Positions 35,518 to 44,963 of a DNA stretch of 64,000 nucleotides are shown here, piece by piece. The stretch spans positions 62,001-126,000 of the forward strand of contig NZ_JADQDN010000002.1 of assembly GCF_015694425.1 (NCBI RefSeq). The letters run 5' to 3'. The stretch is from Microvirga terrestris. GTDB taxonomy: Bacteria; Pseudomonadota; Alphaproteobacteria; Rhizobiales; Beijerinckiaceae. Each line of letters starts with the position of its first letter. Positions within the stretch are counted from its first letter, which is position 1. The notes below the pieces were generated by a model. That model searched no databases. It was not told where the DNA came from and saw only the letters and a program-made list of their open reading frames with translations. The position numbers and the translations under genes are program-made.

Positions 35518-36531
35518 TTACGCCGTCCCCAGGATTTCCGCGGTCGGCCGGATCTGCCCGAGCTCGATCCCGTTCCAGTTCTTGAGCACGGGCTGCGCCA
35601 GCGCTTCAACCACCTTGCGCTCGTTGTCGCTCAAGGAGAGGAAGCGGAGAACGAGGCCGGCCATCATGGCTTCGGCCGCCCGGGCATTGCCGTCGTCGGC
35701 CTTGAGGGCGATCCCGTAGCCGAGTTCCGGGAACGAAGCGCAATAGACGCCCTCGGCACCCACCTTGGCGAAGACGCGCTCGCCGAGACACTCCATCAGC
35801 TTCGTGTCGAAGCGGCCGGTGCCGGCCACCATGAAAGGATGGCGGGCCACGGCTTTGCGGATCCGGGCAGCGGCCGCCTTGCCTTCGCCGGGCAGGCCGA
35901 GGCCGGTGCCGAAACGGGCAAACCCGAAGGCGAGCGACGGGAGCCGGATCGCATAGGTGGGAATCGAGCAGCCGTCGATGCCGCTCTTCTCGACCGAGTG
36001 GCAGGCGCCGGTGATATCTTCCAGGGCTTCACGGACTTTGCGCTGAACCGGATGGTCCGCCAGCACGTAGCCCTTCGGGTTCTCCCCCTGGCCGCAGGCG
36101 AGGCAGATGAAGCCGGCATGCTTGCCCGAGCAATTGTTGTGCAGGGCGCTGGGGCTGCCTCCCGACGCCGCCAGGGCACGGTTCGCAGCCTCGCCCATGG
36201 GCCAATGGATGCCGCATTCTAGGCAGCCTACATCCTGCCCCGCCTTGGACAGCATGGATTGGGCCGCCGCCGCATGTGCCGGCTCGCCGGAATGCGAGGC
36301 GCAGGCCAGCGCGATCTCGTCGTCGGTCAGGCCGTATTTGTCCGCAATCCCGCTCTCGACCAGCGGGATGGCCTGAAGCGCCTTGACGGCGGAGCGCGGA
36401 AAAACGCGCCGGTCCACATCGCCGATCGACAGAACCGTGGCGCCTTCGGCGTCCACCACCGAGACGCTGCCCCTGTGGCGCGACTCGACCAGATGGCCGC
36501 GAGTGACCTCGACAAGAAATGGGTTGTCCAT
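35518..36531 (-). CDS. Class 3 (Rhizobium etli-type) L-asparaginase
   Basis: 337 residues. It belongs to the asparaginase class typified by R. etli ReAV, related to serine beta-lactamase-like enzymes. The residues known from ReAV are all present, one position lower: S47 and K50 (RSAVK), S79 in ASHSGE, and the zinc set C134, K137 (NNCSGK) and C188 (DGCSIP). It deaminates asparagine to aspartate and ammonia in the cytoplasm. Convergent with the DUF4239 gene, 7 bp between stops. Confidence 0.9.
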   Translation of the reverse strand: MDNPFLVEVTRGHLVESRHRGSVSVVDAEGATVLSIGDVDRRVFPRSAVKALQAIPLVESGIADKYGLTDDEIALACASHSGEPAHAAAAQSMLSKAGQDVGCLECGIHWPMGEAANRALAASGGSPSALHNNCSGKHAGFICLACGQGENPKGYVLADHPVQRKVREALEDITGACHSVEKSGIDGCSIPTYAIRLPSLAFGFARFGTGLGLPGEGKAAAARIRKAVARHPFMVAGTGRFDTKLMECLGERVFAKVGAEGVYCASFPELGYGIALKADDGNARAAEAMMAGLVLRFLSLSDNERKVVEALAQPVLKNWNGIELGQIRPTAEILGTA

Positions 36532-36700
36532 CAATGCCCCGTTTGAAAAGCGGCGGTGTTGTGGAGGCACTGGGGCCAGAAGTCAAAGGGGACGTTGTTG
36601 CAAAAGAGCAGAAAACCACCACGGAATCGCCGCAGGCAACAGCTTGCGGCAGAGCCAGGGTCACCTTAAACCGAAAGCTTGAACAAACGGGGAGCCCCTA

Positions 36701-38005
36701 ATGCATGTCGCGATGATCGGAGCAGGCTATGTGGGCCTAGTGTCCGGCGCCTGCTTTGCGGATTTCGGCCACGAGGTCTGCTGCGTCGACAAGGACCCGG
36801 CTAAGATCGATGCCCTCAACCGGGGCGAGATCCCGATCTTCGAACCGGGGCTGGCCGAGCTCGTCGCCAAGAACGTGCGCGAGGGACGCCTCACCTTCAC
36901 CACCGACCTGACCCAGGCGGTCAGGAGCGCTGAGTCCGTTTTCATCGCGGTGGGCACCCCCTCCCGGCGCGGCGACGGCCATGCGGACCTCTCTTACGTC
37001 TATCAGGCCGCCCGCGACATCGCCGCGGCCATCGACGGCTATACGGTGATCGTGACCAAATCCACCGTGCCGGTGGGCACCGGCGACGAGGTGGAGCGCA
37101 TCATTCGCGAGGCCCGGCCCGATGCGGACTTCGCCGTGGTGTCCAACCCGGAATTCCTCCGCGAAGGTGCGGCGATTGCCGACTTCAAGCGCCCGGACCG
37201 CATCGTCATCGGCACCGACGACGAGCGCGCCCTGAGCGTGATGAACGATATCTACCGCCCGCTCTATCTCAACCAGTCGCCGGTGCTCGCCATGACCCGG
37301 CGCACGGCGGAACTGACGAAGTATGCTGCGAACGCGTTCCTTGCCACCAAGATCACCTTCATAAACGAGATCGCGGATCTGTGCGAGCATGTGGGCGCCA
37401 ACGTGCAGGACGTGGCCCGCGGCATCGGGCTGGACAACCGCATCGGCTCCAAGTTCCTCCACGCCGGCCCGGGCTATGGCGGCTCTTGCTTCCCGAAGGA
37501 TACGCTCGCCCTGATCAAGACCGCGCAGGATCACGAGGCGCCGATCCGCCTCGTGGAGACGGTGGCGGCGGTCAACAGCCAGCGCAAGCGCGCCATGGGC
37601 CGCAAGGTGATCGCGGCCTGCGGCGGTTCCGTGCGCGGCAAGACCATTGCGGTACTTGGGCTGACCTTCAAGCCCAACACCGACGACATGCGCGATGCGC
37701 CCTCCATCGACGTGATCACGGCGCTCCAGGATGCCGGTGCTCGGGTGAAGGCCTATGATCCGGAAGGCATGGAAGCCGCCCGGTCCATGCTGACGGACGT
37801 GCACTACACGAAGGACGCCTACGACTGCGCAAACGATGCGGATGCCTTGGTGCTCGTGACCGAGTGGGACACGTTCCGCGCCCTGGACCTTCGCCGCCTG
37901 AAGGCAGCCCTTGCCGAGCCGGTGGTGGTCGACCTGCGCAACGTCTACCGCCCCGACGAGATGCGCCGCCACGGCTTCACCTATGTGAGCATCGGGCGTC
38001 CCTGA
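36701..38005 (+). CDS. ugd: UDP-glucose 6-dehydrogenase
   Basis: 434 residues. NAD-binding motif GAGYVGLVSGACFADFGH at 7-24; catalytic cysteine C263 in GGSCFPKDT; C-terminal UDP-binding domain with LGLTFKPNTDDMRDAPS. It oxidises UDP-glucose to UDP-glucuronate, a precursor for exopolysaccharide and capsule. GDP-mannose dehydrogenases are similar but usually less so in the LTFKPNTDD region. ATG behind GGGGAG. It is 5.7 kb from the glycosyltransferase operon at 43684 and could feed it, but not as part of one operon. Confidence 0.93.
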   Translation: MHVAMIGAGYVGLVSGACFADFGHEVCCVDKDPAKIDALNRGEIPIFEPGLAELVAKNVREGRLTFTTDLTQAVRSAESVFIAVGTPSRRGDGHADLSYVYQAARDIAAAIDGYTVIVTKSTVPVGTGDEVERIIREARPDADFAVVSNPEFLREGAAIADFKRPDRIVIGTDDERALSVMNDIYRPLYLNQSPVLAMTRRTAELTKYAANAFLATKITFINEIADLCEHVGANVQDVARGIGLDNRIGSKFLHAGPGYGGSCFPKDTLALIKTAQDHEAPIRLVETVAAVNSQRKRAMGRKVIAACGGSVRGKTIAVLGLTFKPNTDDMRDAPSIDVITALQDAGARVKAYDPEGMEAARSMLTDVHYTKDAYDCANDADALVLVTEWDTFRALDLRRLKAALAEPVVVDLRNVYRPDEMRRHGFTYVSIGRP

Positions 38006-38090
38006 TGTTGGCCTGGGGTTCGGCTTGCGCGCCGGTCCCGCCGATGCCATGAGAGAGGCATCTCAAAGATTGCGCCACCGGGAGCGGCTC

Positions 38091-38327
38091 ATGCAGACCT
38101 TCTTCGTCGAGATCAAGTGCAAGCTCGGCAAGACCTACGCCGTCGCGAATGCCCTCGCGGACCGGGAGATCGCGTCCGAGATCTACTCGACCGCCGGCAA
38201 CTACGACATCCTCGCCAAGTTCCACGTGGACGACGGCGTCGATATCGGCCACTTCATCGCCGAGAACGTGCAGATCATCCCGGAGATCGCCGACACGCAC
38301 ACGATCATCACCTTCAAGGCGTTCTGA
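38091..38327 (+). CDS. Stand-alone Lrp/AsnC ligand-binding (RAM) domain protein
   Basis: 78 residues consisting only of the RAM/SAM domain of Lrp/AsnC regulators (TFFVEIKCKLGKTYAVANAL, AGNYDILAKFHVDD), without the DNA-binding helix-turn-helix. Such small proteins form decamers or dimers and bind amino acids in characterised cases, and may modulate full-length Lrp proteins. ATG behind GGGAGC. Confidence 0.85.
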   Translation: MQTFFVEIKCKLGKTYAVANALADREIASEIYSTAGNYDILAKFHVDDGVDIGHFIAENVQIIPEIADTHTIITFKAF

Positions 38328-38410
38328 AGCCTGCCCAACGGTCTGTGATCCAGGTCACATCGGGAACGGCCGGCATGGCCTAACATCGGGTTTCCTTCAG
38401 GGAGGAGCCG

Positions 38411-39076
38411 ATGTCACCTCGTACGGACTGGCAACAGGTCTACCGGTTCTGGTTCCCGGTCGATCTCTCGAACGCCGACATCGCCACCCACTGGCAAATG
38501 CTGGTTTGGTGGATGCGTGGAGGCGCCAATGCGGAGATGGCGCATTTCGCGCCTGTGGTGCAGGACGCCAGGAACGGCCGGCTGGATCACTGGCTGGAAA
38601 CCCCGCACGGGCGCCTGTCCCTCATCATCGTTCTGGATCAGTTTCCGCGAGGCCTGTTTGCCGGAGCGGCCGAAGCCTATTCGTCGGATCAGGAGGCATT
38701 GAGCATCGCGGAGGATGGCCTCCGGAACGGCCATTACGATGCCCTGCAGAATCCCTTTGAAAGGTTTTTCCATCTGCTCCCGCTGGCCCATGCGGAGGGT
38801 CCGGACCATCTGGAACGGATGAGGCGCATCGTTGCCCTGTCGGAGCAGGCCGTGGAGGAGGCCCCAGAGCACCTTAAGCCCGTCTGGCAGTTCTCGCTCA
38901 GTCAAGCCCAGGCCAATCTCGAAGTGATCACCCGCTTCGGTCGGTTCCCACATCGCAATCCGGTTCTGGGCCGGGCCTCAACGCAGGAAGAACTGGCCTA
39001 TATGGCGAAGGGTGACTTCGTGCATACGAGGACGCTGCCAGCTTCGGCCCAATCGGCGATCAGCGCCGTCGGGTAA
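38411..39076 (+). CDS. DUF924 protein
   Basis: 221 residues of the DUF924 family, an all-helical TPR-like fold. Conserved features are VYRFWFP at the start, LSLIIVLDQFPRGLF, and NPFERFFHLLPLAHAE. Function is unknown. The ATG has the strong ribosome-binding site GGGAGGAG. Cytoplasmic, no signal. Confidence 0.85.
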   Translation: MSPRTDWQQVYRFWFPVDLSNADIATHWQMLVWWMRGGANAEMAHFAPVVQDARNGRLDHWLETPHGRLSLIIVLDQFPRGLFAGAAEAYSSDQEALSIAEDGLRNGHYDALQNPFERFFHLLPLAHAEGPDHLERMRRIVALSEQAVEEAPEHLKPVWQFSLSQAQANLEVITRFGRFPHRNPVLGRASTQEELAYMAKGDFVHTRTLPASAQSAISAVG

Positions 39077-39102
39077 GAGGTCCCATGGTTGGGACCGATC
39101 CT

Positions 39103-40188
39103 TTACTGGACGACGGCAGTCGCTTCGGCCGTGCGATCGGCCTGACGGCTGATCTCAGCAAGATATGGGCCGATACCCTCATAGCGATCGAGGCGCCGGA
39201 CGATCTTCGTGTCGATCTTGTTGTAGAGCTCGGCGACGCTCACGGGACGGCGCTTGCGGCCCTTGCCGTCCATGAAGAGACCGGCATTGGCGCGTGCCGC
39301 CTTCGGGAAGAGCTTGGAGGCCTTCATGTTGGGGTCCTGATCCAGCACCTCGAGGAACCGGACCGCACTGGAAGCGCCAAGGAAGTGAGCAAGATATAGC
39401 TCGGCCTCGGCCAGCTCCCGCTCTCCTTGAGCCTGCAGAGCCCGCTCCACGTCCTTGATCAGCTCGCCGGCCATGAGCGCGGAGAAATAGGGATCCGTGC
39501 GCAGGCTCATGACCCAGTCGCGGTCCTTAGGCTCGACGGCGAGCTCGCCGTTCACATACCGGATCGCCTCGGCGGCTGCCTTGAAGCCGTAATCGGCGGC
39601 ATGCTCGTAGACGGTCTCGATCCAGGTGCTGTCGATGAACTGGAACAGACCCTGGGCCGAGGAGGTGCGTGCCTTGGCCTCCGGCGAGAGGCTCGATTCC
39701 ACATCCGCCAGGGTCATCATGTAGACCGGATCGGCACCGGTCGCATGGGCGGCCTTGAGGATTGAATGCACCAGCCAGCGCGGCACGGTCCGGCCGTTGA
39801 AGGGGATCAGCTCGTCAGGATCCCCCGCTTCCGTCTCCGAGATGGTCGGTGACGCCGGCTTTTCGCCGCGCGGCTTCACGACGGAGAAGGCCCCATCGAG
39901 GATGGCCTTGAAGAGGCCCGGATCCTTGGCAAGCTTCGGGGTGAAGGCCACGGACGCCGTCACCACCGAACCGGTGACGTCCTCCGGCACGGACGGGACG
40001 GCAGCAGGCCGCGCCATCAGGCCGGTGGGGATGGTGGCCACGGCGGCCGGTCCGGCCGTAAGGCCCTGGAAGCCCATGATCAGGCCTGCGGCCAGGGCGA
40101 GGTGGAGTGAGCGGCGACTTCCAGTCTTACGCACATCCGCAACAGGCTGCGGTACTGCGCATAGCAGCGTTCTCGCGTTACTCATCAT
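39103..40188 (-). CDS. Lytic transglycosylase (SLT domain)
   Basis: About 361 residues. A basic, hydrophobic N-terminus (helix near 28-50) suggests export or anchoring; a Pro/Ala-rich linker follows to residue about 125. The SLT catalytic domain (about 135-300) has the catalytic glutamate E164 in LADVESSLSPEA and ARTSSAQGLFQFIDSTW. It cleaves peptidoglycan glycan strands, forming 1,6-anhydro-MurNAc ends. Two ATGs and a GTG are stacked at the start (40191-40183), so the exact start is uncertain by a residue or two. Confidence 0.87.
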   Translation of the reverse strand: MMSNARTLLCAVPQPVADVRKTGSRRSLHLALAAGLIMGFQGLTAGPAAVATIPTGLMARPAAVPSVPEDVTGSVVTASVAFTPKLAKDPGLFKAILDGAFSVVKPRGEKPASPTISETEAGDPDELIPFNGRTVPRWLVHSILKAAHATGADPVYMMTLADVESSLSPEAKARTSSAQGLFQFIDSTWIETVYEHAADYGFKAAAEAIRYVNGELAVEPKDRDWVMSLRTDPYFSALMAGELIKDVERALQAQGERELAEAELYLAHFLGASSAVRFLEVLDQDPNMKASKLFPKAARANAGLFMDGKGRKRRPVSVAELYNKIDTKIVRRLDRYEGIGPYLAEISRQADRTAEATAVVQ

Positions 40189-40358
40189 CACTTATCCCGC
40201 ATAGCCCGACCGGACGATCAGGCCTTCCCTTGTGTTATTCTGGGGACAGGGTTGACGGGTAGATGTGTCGAGAATCGGTCAGCTTGGCCATAAAAGTAAG
40301 ATTTTGCTAACCTTGTCCGGTTTTTCCCCGGGATATTTTCAGGTTTTTTCCGAAAAAT

Positions 40359-40805
40359 TCAGGACGAGGCTTGGGCGACAAGCTGTGCATTAGTCCTTTC
40401 GAGGCGCTTCGCCAGCTCCCGCATGATGGCCAGGGACATCTGGGGAAACTGGGCCAGGAGCTCCAGGAAGACCCGCTTGTCGATTCGAAGCGCCGTGGTC
40501 GGTTCGGCCGCCATGATCGTCGCCGAGCGCGGGGTGTCGGACAGAATTCCCATCTCGCCCACCAGGGCGTTGCTCCCCAGTTCCGCCACCTGAATTTCCC
40601 CACCAGGGGTGTTAAGCAGCACGTTGGCCCGGCCTTCGAGGATGACATAGGCGGTATCGGATGGGTCTCCCTGGGAGAAGAACCGCTGCCCCCCGGCGAA
40701 TTGCACCCGCTCGCTGGTGAAGGCGAGAAGCTTCAGACGAGCGGGGTCCACATCCCGGAACATCGGGACCTGCCGCAAGGACTGAACTTCCGTCTCAAGG
40801 GTCAT
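40359..40805 (-). CDS. Cyclic-nucleotide-binding domain protein
   Basis: 148 residues, essentially one CRP-type cyclic-nucleotide-binding domain (about 12-125). It lacks a DNA-binding domain and a membrane segment. The phosphate-binding cassette reads LVGEMGILSDTPRSATIMA with the ribose/phosphate contacts E84 and R93 intact, so cAMP or cGMP binding is likely. Its ATG overlaps the stop of the large ABC-like gene in ATGA, which implies translational coupling and probably a shared complex. I infer that it makes the partner responsive to cyclic nucleotide. Confidence 0.87.
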   Translation of the reverse strand: MTLETEVQSLRQVPMFRDVDPARLKLLAFTSERVQFAGGQRFFSQGDPSDTAYVILEGRANVLLNTPGGEIQVAELGSNALVGEMGILSDTPRSATIMAAEPTTALRIDKRVFLELLAQFPQMSLAIMRELAKRLERTNAQLVAQASS

Positions 40806-43522
40806 GCCACCTCTCCTGCTATCCTCTGGGGGGCGTCCGGCTCAGGGCTGGAGGCCCTCGGAGCCGGAGCGGCCGTCTTATCAGTTATGATCTGTCCATC
40901 GCGGAAACGCATCTGAACATCGAAGGCGCCGGCCTGTCGATCATTCGGAAGTACCATGAACAGGCTTTGTTGGTCGAAAAGCTCGAGAAGCAGTTGAATC
41001 AGCTGCTGGCTGCTCGCCTCGTCGAAGGGAGCGAGCGCTCCGTCGATCACCAGGATGTCCGGGCGCTTCACCAGACACCGGACCAGGTTGATGCTCGCCC
41101 GCTCCTGCGGCGACAGGAGCCTGCCGGCTGTGCCGACCTGATATTCCAGGCCGACCCTCTCGACCTCCTCCTGGAGGTCGAGTTCGCGGACGACGGCGGC
41201 AACCGCTTCCGCAACCCGCGCGCGGGCATTGGCCACCTGATAGCTGACACGCCCGAACAGCAGGTTGTCTCTCAAGGGAGCGGCTGCGCAGATCCCTTCC
41301 GGATCATAGAATTCGACGCCACCCGACCCTGCCTTCTCGAGAACCTCATGGACGATCCCGCGTGCCTCGACGATCCGGCCGGTCATGGCATCATCGAGAA
41401 GACCCAGGCGATGCCGGGATTCAATATAGGCCAGAGGCAGGGACAGCAGGCGTGTGCGGTCCTCGCGTCTCAAACTGCCCTCGCCGCGGCCGCGGCGGCG
41501 CAGAATGGCCTCGAACTCGGTCAGTTCATCGGCGCCGATGAAGGAGAACTGCTCGAACAGGGAATGTCCGGGCGGCAGCCCCTCGAAGATCTCGGTCATG
41601 GTTTCGGCGATCTGCAGGCCCATCTGGACGAAGTCGTCCGTCATCTCCGCCCTGTCGATGGCGCTGCGGAATTGGGCATTGTCAGCGAGGTTGCGCCCCC
41701 TGAACTCGTCAGAGATCGGCACGCCGAAGAGGAGGTTTTCCGCAATCGTCGCCTGGCTGTTGTAGCGCGCCGGATCGAAGGGCTCGACCAGATCGGCCAT
41801 GCCATTCGACTGGAAGGTCTTGCGAAGGCGGTGTCGGGCCTCGACAAGGCGTTCGGCAAGGCTCGTATGGCGCTCCGGATCGATCCTGCCGGCAAGGCCG
41901 AACAGGTAGATCGTGTCGCCCATGCCGACCCTGTCGAGGAGATCGAGGAGGATGCGATCCAGGTCGTTTTCATCCTTTGCGCCGATGCGCTCGTAATCCA
42001 CCCACTGATCAGAGATGCTCTCAACCGGGTTGCCGGTTCTGAGCGCCTCTGCGATCCGGCGGTCCATCTCCTGTCTGTCCTCCTTCAGCCGGCCCAAAGG
42101 CTTGGAGCGGAGGCCGTAGACGAGATTGTCGCGAATGCTGCCGGGAAAGAGAATCGGGTCGACGCCCGCATAGGCAATCCTGCGCCCAGTCACCGAGGCG
42201 GGAAGCTGGGTCAGGTCGCGCTCGCCGATGCGGATCCGGCCGCTGAACTCCAGGCTTCGACGGGCCAGGATGCGCGCCAGCATGCTGGCGGCCGCACCGC
42301 CATTCGAAATCAGCGCGACACTCGAGGGCAGCTCGACCGTGAAGGCGCCTCCTTCGATGATCAGGTCGCCATGCGGTCCGGCGACCCGGATGTCCTCTCC
42401 CACGAAGGAACCGACCAGAGGCTGATCCGCCTCCTCCGCTTCGCGGGCCTCCAGCATCGGGCCGAGCCTCTCCTCGGCGAAGTGCTGGGTGACCTGATCG
42501 TATTTCACCTGAACGTCGAGACGCTGCTGGTCCCAGTCGATCAGCTCCTTCAGAGGCGGCGGCAATTCCCGGTAAGCCGCGATAACCGCGACGAGCTGGC
42601 CGATGTCGAGGGTGCCGCGCAGGGCGAAATAGCCGCCGATGGCATAGAAGAAGAACGGCGTCAGCTGGGCCAGGAAGTTGTTGAGGGTTTTGACGAAGAA
42701 TTTCCGGTTGTAGATCTGCAAGCGGATGGTGAAGAGACTGAAGAGGCGGTGCCCGATCTCAGCTCTTTCCCAGCCATAGGCATTGTGAACATGCACGACC
42801 TCGATGCCGTCGAGGACTTCCGCGATGCGACCCGCCAGCTGGCGGGAGGCCAGCTGGCGCTGCTTGCCGAGCCGCAGCAACTCGCGTCGCAGTCGCGGAA
42901 TGATCGTGAACTGCACGGCGATTACCGCCAGGGCGATCAGGCCGAGCCAGGCGTTCTGCACCATGATGAACACGAGCGCGGTGATGGCCTGCGTACCCAG
43001 GAACACGGGGGTGATGAAGGCATCGCCGATGAAACCGCCGATCGGTTCGACCTCATCCTTGATGATTGTCGCGGTCTCCGATGACTTGACGGTCCGCAGG
43101 GCATTCGGGGTAAAGCGCAGCACCATGGCAAACAGGTCGAAGCGCATGCGCCTGAGCATGCGCTCGCCCAGCACACCTTTGGAGACGTTGATCCAGTACT
43201 TGAAGGCCCCGTTCACGATGACGAAGAAAAGGAAGACGAAGGACAGGCCCATGAGCAGGCCGACCCGGCCAACCTGGAAGCCCTCGAAGATCTCCCACTT
43301 GCCGCCTCCGAGCCATTCCGGCCAGTCGAATGCCAGTTTGAGGAGAGGAGCCGTCGCATTGCCGTCCCTAAACGCCTCGCCCTGGATCGCCTGGTTCACG
43401 ATCTGGCGAGGCAGATCGAGCGACATGAAGTAAAATGGCAGGGACGCCAGCACGACGGCGCAGATGATCATCTGGTCGCGCTTGGAATGTGTCCAGATAT
43501 AGCGGAATAGGCTCTTTTCCAT
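40802..43522 (-). CDS. ABC exporter-like membrane protein with degenerate ATPase domain
   Basis: 906 residues. The N-terminal part (1-340) is a type I ABC-exporter membrane domain with about six helices. The remainder (about 365-885) is ABC-ATPase-like but twice the normal length. The Walker A position is ISNGGAAASMLARIL (405-419, no GKS/T), the Q-loop position reads AYAGVDPILFPGSIRDNL (no Gln), the signature is LSPQE (803-807) instead of LSGGQ, Walker B is ILVIDG (823-828, catalytic Glu replaced by Gly), and the H-loop His is missing (MVLPND). The Q-loop-following 'DNLxxG' segment recurs at 595-600 and 752-757. So it probably does not hydrolyse ATP. Translationally coupled to the cyclic-nucleotide-binding protein; divergent from glycosyltransferase genes. 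Confidence 0.85.
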   Translation of the reverse strand: MEKSLFRYIWTHSKRDQMIICAVVLASLPFYFMSLDLPRQIVNQAIQGEAFRDGNATAPLLKLAFDWPEWLGGGKWEIFEGFQVGRVGLLMGLSFVFLFFVIVNGAFKYWINVSKGVLGERMLRRMRFDLFAMVLRFTPNALRTVKSSETATIIKDEVEPIGGFIGDAFITPVFLGTQAITALVFIMVQNAWLGLIALAVIAVQFTIIPRLRRELLRLGKQRQLASRQLAGRIAEVLDGIEVVHVHNAYGWERAEIGHRLFSLFTIRLQIYNRKFFVKTLNNFLAQLTPFFFYAIGGYFALRGTLDIGQLVAVIAAYRELPPPLKELIDWDQQRLDVQVKYDQVTQHFAEERLGPMLEAREAEEADQPLVGSFVGEDIRVAGPHGDLIIEGGAFTVELPSSVALISNGGAAASMLARILARRSLEFSGRIRIGERDLTQLPASVTGRRIAYAGVDPILFPGSIRDNLVYGLRSKPLGRLKEDRQEMDRRIAEALRTGNPVESISDQWVDYERIGAKDENDLDRILLDLLDRVGMGDTIYLFGLAGRIDPERHTSLAERLVEARHRLRKTFQSNGMADLVEPFDPARYNSQATIAENLLFGVPISDEFRGRNLADNAQFRSAIDRAEMTDDFVQMGLQIAETMTEIFEGLPPGHSLFEQFSFIGADELTEFEAILRRRGRGEGSLRREDRTRLLSLPLAYIESRHRLGLLDDAMTGRIVEARGIVHEVLEKAGSGGVEFYDPEGICAAAPLRDNLLFGRVSYQVANARARVAEAVAAVVRELDLQEEVERVGLEYQVGTAGRLLSPQERASINLVRCLVKRPDILVIDGALAPFDEASSQQLIQLLLELFDQQSLFMVLPNDRQAGAFDVQMRFRDGQIITDKTAAPAPRASSPEPDAPQRIAGEVA

Positions 43523-43683
43523 CAGCGCCGTGATGCCATCTTCATGTGCCTGTGATCCCTCTTTCCGTTCCGGGGCATCGCCATAGTTTGACGAGGGGGG
43601 CTATTGTAAGGTTAGAGGTAGCTGGCCTACCGTCAATAAACGATACGCTAATTTCCTATTCTTGCCCACCAAGGGAAGCCTGC

Positions 43684-44955
43684 ATGGCAAACGCGGTCAT
43701 GGAGCCGGGAACAGAGACAGGCCTGCCCTTAGTCAAGTCCCATCCGGGCGCAAGGGTCCTCATCTACAGCCACGACACGTTCGGGCTCGGCCATCTGCGC
43801 CGGTCGCGGGCGCTGGCCAATGCCATCGTGGAGGCCCAGCCGGACACCTCGGTGATCATCATTTCGGGATCACCCGTGATCGGTAATTTCGAGTTCGAGA
43901 GCGGGGTCGACTACATCCGCATCCCCGGCGTTACAAAGCTTCCCGATGGGGATTACCGCAGCCTCAACCTCAATGTGAGCCTGGACGAGGCGGTGGGCCT
44001 GCGCCAAGCCCTCATTCTCCAGACGGCGAAGGCCTTCAAGCCGGATGTGTTCATCGTCGACAAGGAGCCGACGGGCTTCCGCGGCGAGATCGTGCCGGCC
44101 CTCGACTTTCTCCAGGCGGCCGGCTGCAAGCTCGTGCTCGGCATCCGCGACGTTATGGACGAGCCTGCCCTCCTGGTTCCGGAATGGGAGCGCAAGGGCG
44201 CCAAGACAGCCCTGATCCGCTATTATGACGAGATCTGGGTCTACGGCTTGAGGGATGTCTACCAGCCCCTCAAGGCACTGGACCTCCCCTCGGCTGTGGA
44301 AAACCGGATCGCCTATACCGGCTATCTGCGCCGAGACGTGCCGCCGACCCCATCCCTGACCAAATACCCCAAGATCACCAAGCAGCCCTTCATCCTGGTG
44401 ACCACCGGCGGCGGCGGTGACGGGGACGACCTGATCGACTGGGTAATATCGGCCTATGAGGCCGATGCGGAGCTCGACCAGCCGGCCCTGATCCTCTTCG
44501 GCCCGTTCATCGACAGGGACAAGCGCCGCTCCTTCGTGGAGCGCATCGCCCGGCAGCCGAAGCTCGACGTGATGTCCTTCGACAACAAGATCGAATGGCT
44601 GATGAAGAAGGCCGACGCAGTGGTGGCCATGGGCGGCTACAACACCTTCTGCGAGGCTTTGTCCTTCGACAAGCGCACCCTCATCGTCCCGCGCACGCGG
44701 CCGCGGTTGGAGCAGTATATCCGAGCGGTGGAGGCTGAGCGCCTCCGTCTCGTGTGCATGCTGAGCGACTACAAGGAGCCCCGTACGCCGGAGCGCATGG
44801 CTGCTGCCCTGCGCGCGCTCTCGTCCCAGCCTCGCCCGTCGGAAGTGACGATTCCTGGCCTTCTCGATGGGCTTGACCGGGAGTGCGAACGCCTCAAAGT
44901 GCTGATCCAATCCCGATCACGGTTTGCCCCTGCCTATCACCAGGCGGCCGAGTAG
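43684..44955 (+). CDS. MurG-like (GT28-type) glycosyltransferase
   Basis: A 423-residue GT-B glycosyltransferase. The N-terminal domain starts VLIYSHDTFGLGHLRRSRAL, a loop like that of MurG; the C-terminal domain has LVTTGGGGDGDDLI and the donor-binding AVVAMGGYNTFCEALSF. No membrane segment; peripheral at the cytoplasmic face is likely. ATG behind GGGAAG; an upstream in-frame extension to 43546 looks non-coding. First gene of a four-gene run (43684-49302) with very tight spacing, 8 bp before the next start. Confidence 0.85.
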   Translation: MANAVMEPGTETGLPLVKSHPGARVLIYSHDTFGLGHLRRSRALANAIVEAQPDTSVIIISGSPVIGNFEFESGVDYIRIPGVTKLPDGDYRSLNLNVSLDEAVGLRQALILQTAKAFKPDVFIVDKEPTGFRGEIVPALDFLQAAGCKLVLGIRDVMDEPALLVPEWERKGAKTALIRYYDEIWVYGLRDVYQPLKALDLPSAVENRIAYTGYLRRDVPPTPSLTKYPKITKQPFILVTTGGGGDGDDLIDWVISAYEADAELDQPALILFGPFIDRDKRRSFVERIARQPKLDVMSFDNKIEWLMKKADAVVAMGGYNTFCEALSFDKRTLIVPRTRPRLEQYIRAVEAERLRLVCMLSDYKEPRTPERMAAALRALSSQPRPSEVTIPGLLDGLDRECERLKVLIQSRSRFAPAYHQAAE

Positions 44956-44963
44956 AGTGAAGA

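Noticed and set aside
40967..43084. Long plus-strand open frame of 705 codons opposite the ABC-like gene
   Set aside because: It is the antisense shadow of a high-GC gene. The minus-strand protein has clear exporter homology; the plus-strand translation has no domain-like features.
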